Origin: an uncultured Planctomycetaceae bacterium
GTDB lineage: Bacteria > Planctomycetota > Planctomycetia > Pirellulales > Pirellulaceae
Direction: 5' to 3'
DNA length: 7,521 bases
Assembly: GCA_903921945.1 (NCBI GenBank)
Contig: CAIXSC010000036.1
Span: forward strand, 1-7,521
The translations under genes and the position numbers were made by a program. Position 1 is the first letter of the stretch, and every line of letters begins with the position of its first letter. Shown here in pieces: positions 5,779-7,521 of the stretch. The notes beneath the pieces are model-generated. The model searched no databases, was not told the DNA's origin, and was given only the letters and a program-made list of their open reading frames with translations.

Positions 5779-7422
5779 ATGGCGGACGGTTACTTTCGCA
5801 TCGCGGGCGGCACGGTCTACGATCCCCGGAACGGTATCGATGGTCAAATCCGGGATCTGTGGATTCGCGATGGCAAGGTCGTGCCGCCGCCCGCCGACCC
5901 GTCGGTTCGCGCCGCGCGAACGCTTGACGCCACCGGCTTGGTAGTGATGCCCGGCGGCGTCGATATGCACAGCCATATCGCCGGACCGAAGGTCAACACG
6001 GGACGCAAAATGCGTCCGGAGGAAAAGCGGGACGCGCCGCCAGTGCGGCGCACATCGCTGACTCGCAGCGGGACGATGGGAAGCGTGCCGAGCTCGTTTG
6101 CCACGGGCTATAAATATGCGGGCATGGGGTACACGACGGTCTTCGATGCCGCTATCCCGCCGCTCGCCGCTCGACACGCCCACGAAGAGTTCGCCGACAC
6201 GCCGTGCATCGATAAAGGTTTTTATCTTTTGATGGGCAACAATCACTATGTGATGCGGTCCATTCGCGATAAAGACCCGCAACAGCTGGAAGCGTTCATG
6301 GCGTGGCTGCTCGGAGCGACCCGGGGCTATGGCTGCAAGCTGGTCAATCCGGGCGGAGTTGAAATGTGGAAACAACGCGCCTCGGGCAACGTGCGTTCGC
6401 TGGATGAACGTATCGACCATTTCGACATTACGCCCCGCGATATTGTCCGCGAGCTGGCGGCAGCCGCCGATCGCCTGCGATTGCCGCATTCGGTCCACAT
6501 TCATTGCAACAACCTGGGTTTGCCGGGTAACTGGACAACGACCCTGGAAACCATGCGATGCCTGGAGGGCCACCGCGGGCATTTGACGCACATCCAGTTC
6601 CATAGCTATGGCGGGGGCAACGTCGACGAGGACACTTTTTGCAGCCGTGTAGCGCCGCTGGCCGACTTCATCAACGCCAACCCCAATCTGACGGTCGATG
6701 TGGGCCAAGTAATGTTTGGGGACACCACGAGCATGACGGGCGACGGACCGCTCGGATACTACCTGCACAAGATCTACGGTACGAAATGGTTCAGCGCGGA
6801 CATTGAAATGGAATCGGGTTGCGGGATCGCTCCGATCAAGTATCGCAACCGCAGCCTCGTCCATTCGTTGCAGTGGGCGATCGGGCTCGAATGGTATCTG
6901 ATGGTCCAAGATCCGTGGCGAGTGGTAATGAGCACCGACCATCCGAACGGCGGCTCTTTCCTGGCGTATCCCCAAATCATCCGGTTGCTTATGGACCGCG
7001 GTTTTCGCCGCGAGTCGTTGAACCAAGTGCATCCGGCGGTGCGCGAACGCACTCAGTTGGCCGATCTCGACCGCGAGTACACGCTGTACGACATCGCCAT
7101 CATCACCCGCGCGGGGCCGGCGCGCATCCTGGGACTCGATCACAAGGGCCACCTTGGGATTGGCGCCGACGCGGATGTTACGATTTATACCCCGCACGAG
7201 AATAAGCAGACGATGTTTGAAACGCCGCGATGCGTGATCAAGGATGGGGAGATCCTGGTGGATCAAGGAGAGATTCGGCAAACATGCACAGGCCGGGTCT
7301 TGCATGTCGCCCCGGACTATGATCAGGCGCGCGAGGCCGACATCGCCCGTTGGTTTGAATCGTGCTATTCGATCCGCTTCCGCAACTATCCTGTGGCGCG
7401 GGAATCCGTCCATACCCTCTGA
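5779..7422 (+). CDS. fhcA: Formylmethanofuran dehydrogenase/hydrolase subunit A (FhcA/FwdA family)
   Basis: Zinc amidohydrolase subunit that, in the formyltransferase/hydrolase complex (FhcABCD) of methylotrophs, hydrolyses the formyl group of formyl-methanofuran (or methylofuran) to formate in H4MPT-linked formaldehyde oxidation; in methanogens FwdA works in the reductive direction. The 547 aa cover the whole family length. The metal motif HSH is at 64-66, in the block DMHSHIAGPKVNTGRKM (62-78). TRSGTMGSVPSSFATGYKYAGMGYTT (95-120) is highly conserved in the family. K187 in CKLVNPGG is the expected carboxylated lysine, H240/H242 (VHIHCNN) and H271/H275 (THIQFHSYGG) are further candidate ligands, and D387 in STDHPN is the expected catalytic aspartate. 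Ligand roles are inferred by analogy with FwdA structures. The start is 6 bp after recQ, with only a weak GGGA (5766-5769) as RBS. No fhcB, fhcC or fhcD is visible, so partners must lie outside. Direction and physiological role (formaldehyde oxidation or detoxification) are inferred. Confidence 0.93.
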   Translation: MADGYFRIAGGTVYDPRNGIDGQIRDLWIRDGKVVPPPADPSVRAARTLDATGLVVMPGGVDMHSHIAGPKVNTGRKMRPEEKRDAPPVRRTSLTRSGTMGSVPSSFATGYKYAGMGYTTVFDAAIPPLAARHAHEEFADTPCIDKGFYLLMGNNHYVMRSIRDKDPQQLEAFMAWLLGATRGYGCKLVNPGGVEMWKQRASGNVRSLDERIDHFDITPRDIVRELAAAADRLRLPHSVHIHCNNLGLPGNWTTTLETMRCLEGHRGHLTHIQFHSYGGGNVDEDTFCSRVAPLADFINANPNLTVDVGQVMFGDTTSMTGDGPLGYYLHKIYGTKWFSADIEMESGCGIAPIKYRNRSLVHSLQWAIGLEWYLMVQDPWRVVMSTDHPNGGSFLAYPQIIRLLMDRGFRRESLNQVHPAVRERTQLADLDREYTLYDIAIITRAGPARILGLDHKGHLGIGADADVTIYTPHENKQTMFETPRCVIKDGEILVDQGEIRQTCTGRVLHVAPDYDQAREADIARWFESCYSIRFRNYPVARESVHTL

Positions 7423-7521
7423 AATGCCCTCACTGCGGTTTCGAACTGAAAAGAGCAGTGACTGGCACGAATTCGGCTCGTCCGGCTCTAAGCTTTCCGG
7501 CTCCAGCGGCGACGGGCACGA
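7423..7521. other. Right edge after fhcA, unassigned (possible start of a next gene)
   Basis: Three readings are open and none is decisive. (a) An ATG at 7424, one base after the fhcA stop, opens a + frame to the window end beginning MPSLRFRTEKSSDW; its later part is Ser/Gly-rich and its third positions are GC-rich like the genes here. (b) Another + frame reads KCPHCGFELKRAV from 7422, a zinc-ribbon-like CPHC motif, but its only nearby start is a CTG at 7419 overlapping the fhcA stop. (c) A - frame entering from the right ends at 7430 and could be the tail of a convergent gene. I see no hairpin with a T tract that would mark a terminator. Confidence 0.3.

Noticed and set aside
5773..7413. A 546-residue open frame on the - strand opposite almost all of fhcA.
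   Set aside because: It mirrors the fhcA gene codon for codon, as is common in GC-rich genes where antisense stops are rare. The + strand product has clear family motifs throughout, while the - strand product shows none and is rich in Arg, His and Ala.
7464..7500. Closely spaced EcoRI (GAATTC) and HindIII (AAGCTT) sites suggesting a cloning-vector or adaptor remnant.
   Set aside because: Each site is a 6-mer that can occur by chance, and the surrounding sequence has no recognisable vector or polylinker.

Overview
The window reads as chromosomal DNA of a Planctomycetota bacterium, GC-rich at very roughly 60%. This is inferred from three things together: the C-terminus of a PSD1/DUF1553-type protein at the left edge (a family greatly expanded in planctomycetes), a fused two-unit ABC-2 permease of a kind common in that phylum, and a bacterial formylmethanofuran dehydrogenase/hydrolase subunit A, which belongs to the tetrahydromethanopterin-linked C1 pathway found in planctomycetes and methylotrophs. 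There is no rRNA or other marker, so the assignment is not proved.

Layout, all on the + strand: (1) bases 2-499, C-terminal part of a DUF1553-like protein whose N-terminus lies outside the window. (2) Bases 500-800, a gene-free spacer made largely of short tandem repeats: a perfect 24-bp unit twice, then a 14-bp unit three times, with a decaying 14-bp periodicity that runs up to the argG ribosome binding site. (3) 801-2015 argG, argininosuccinate synthase. (4) 2045-3940, an orphan ABC-2 permease of 631 aa with two homologous halves and a low-complexity linker. (5) 3946-5772 recQ, a full-length helicase with RQC and HRDC domains. (6) 5779-7422 fhcA-like, a zinc amidohydrolase subunit of the formyltransferase/hydrolase complex. 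(7) 7423-7521, an edge too short to assign.

The four complete genes are closely packed (gaps of 29, 5 and 6 bp) and co-directional, so they probably form one transcription unit or a read-through directon starting in the repeat-rich leader of argG. Their functions are unrelated (arginine synthesis, membrane export, DNA repair, C1 metabolism), so this looks like a packed housekeeping directon rather than a pathway operon. There is no transposase, integrase, tRNA, CRISPR array, toxin-antitoxin pair or recognisable defence module.

I found no convincing new biological system. The points most worth a second look are the repeat-built argG leader, the recQ-fhcA adjacency, and the duplicated permease without an adjacent ATPase.
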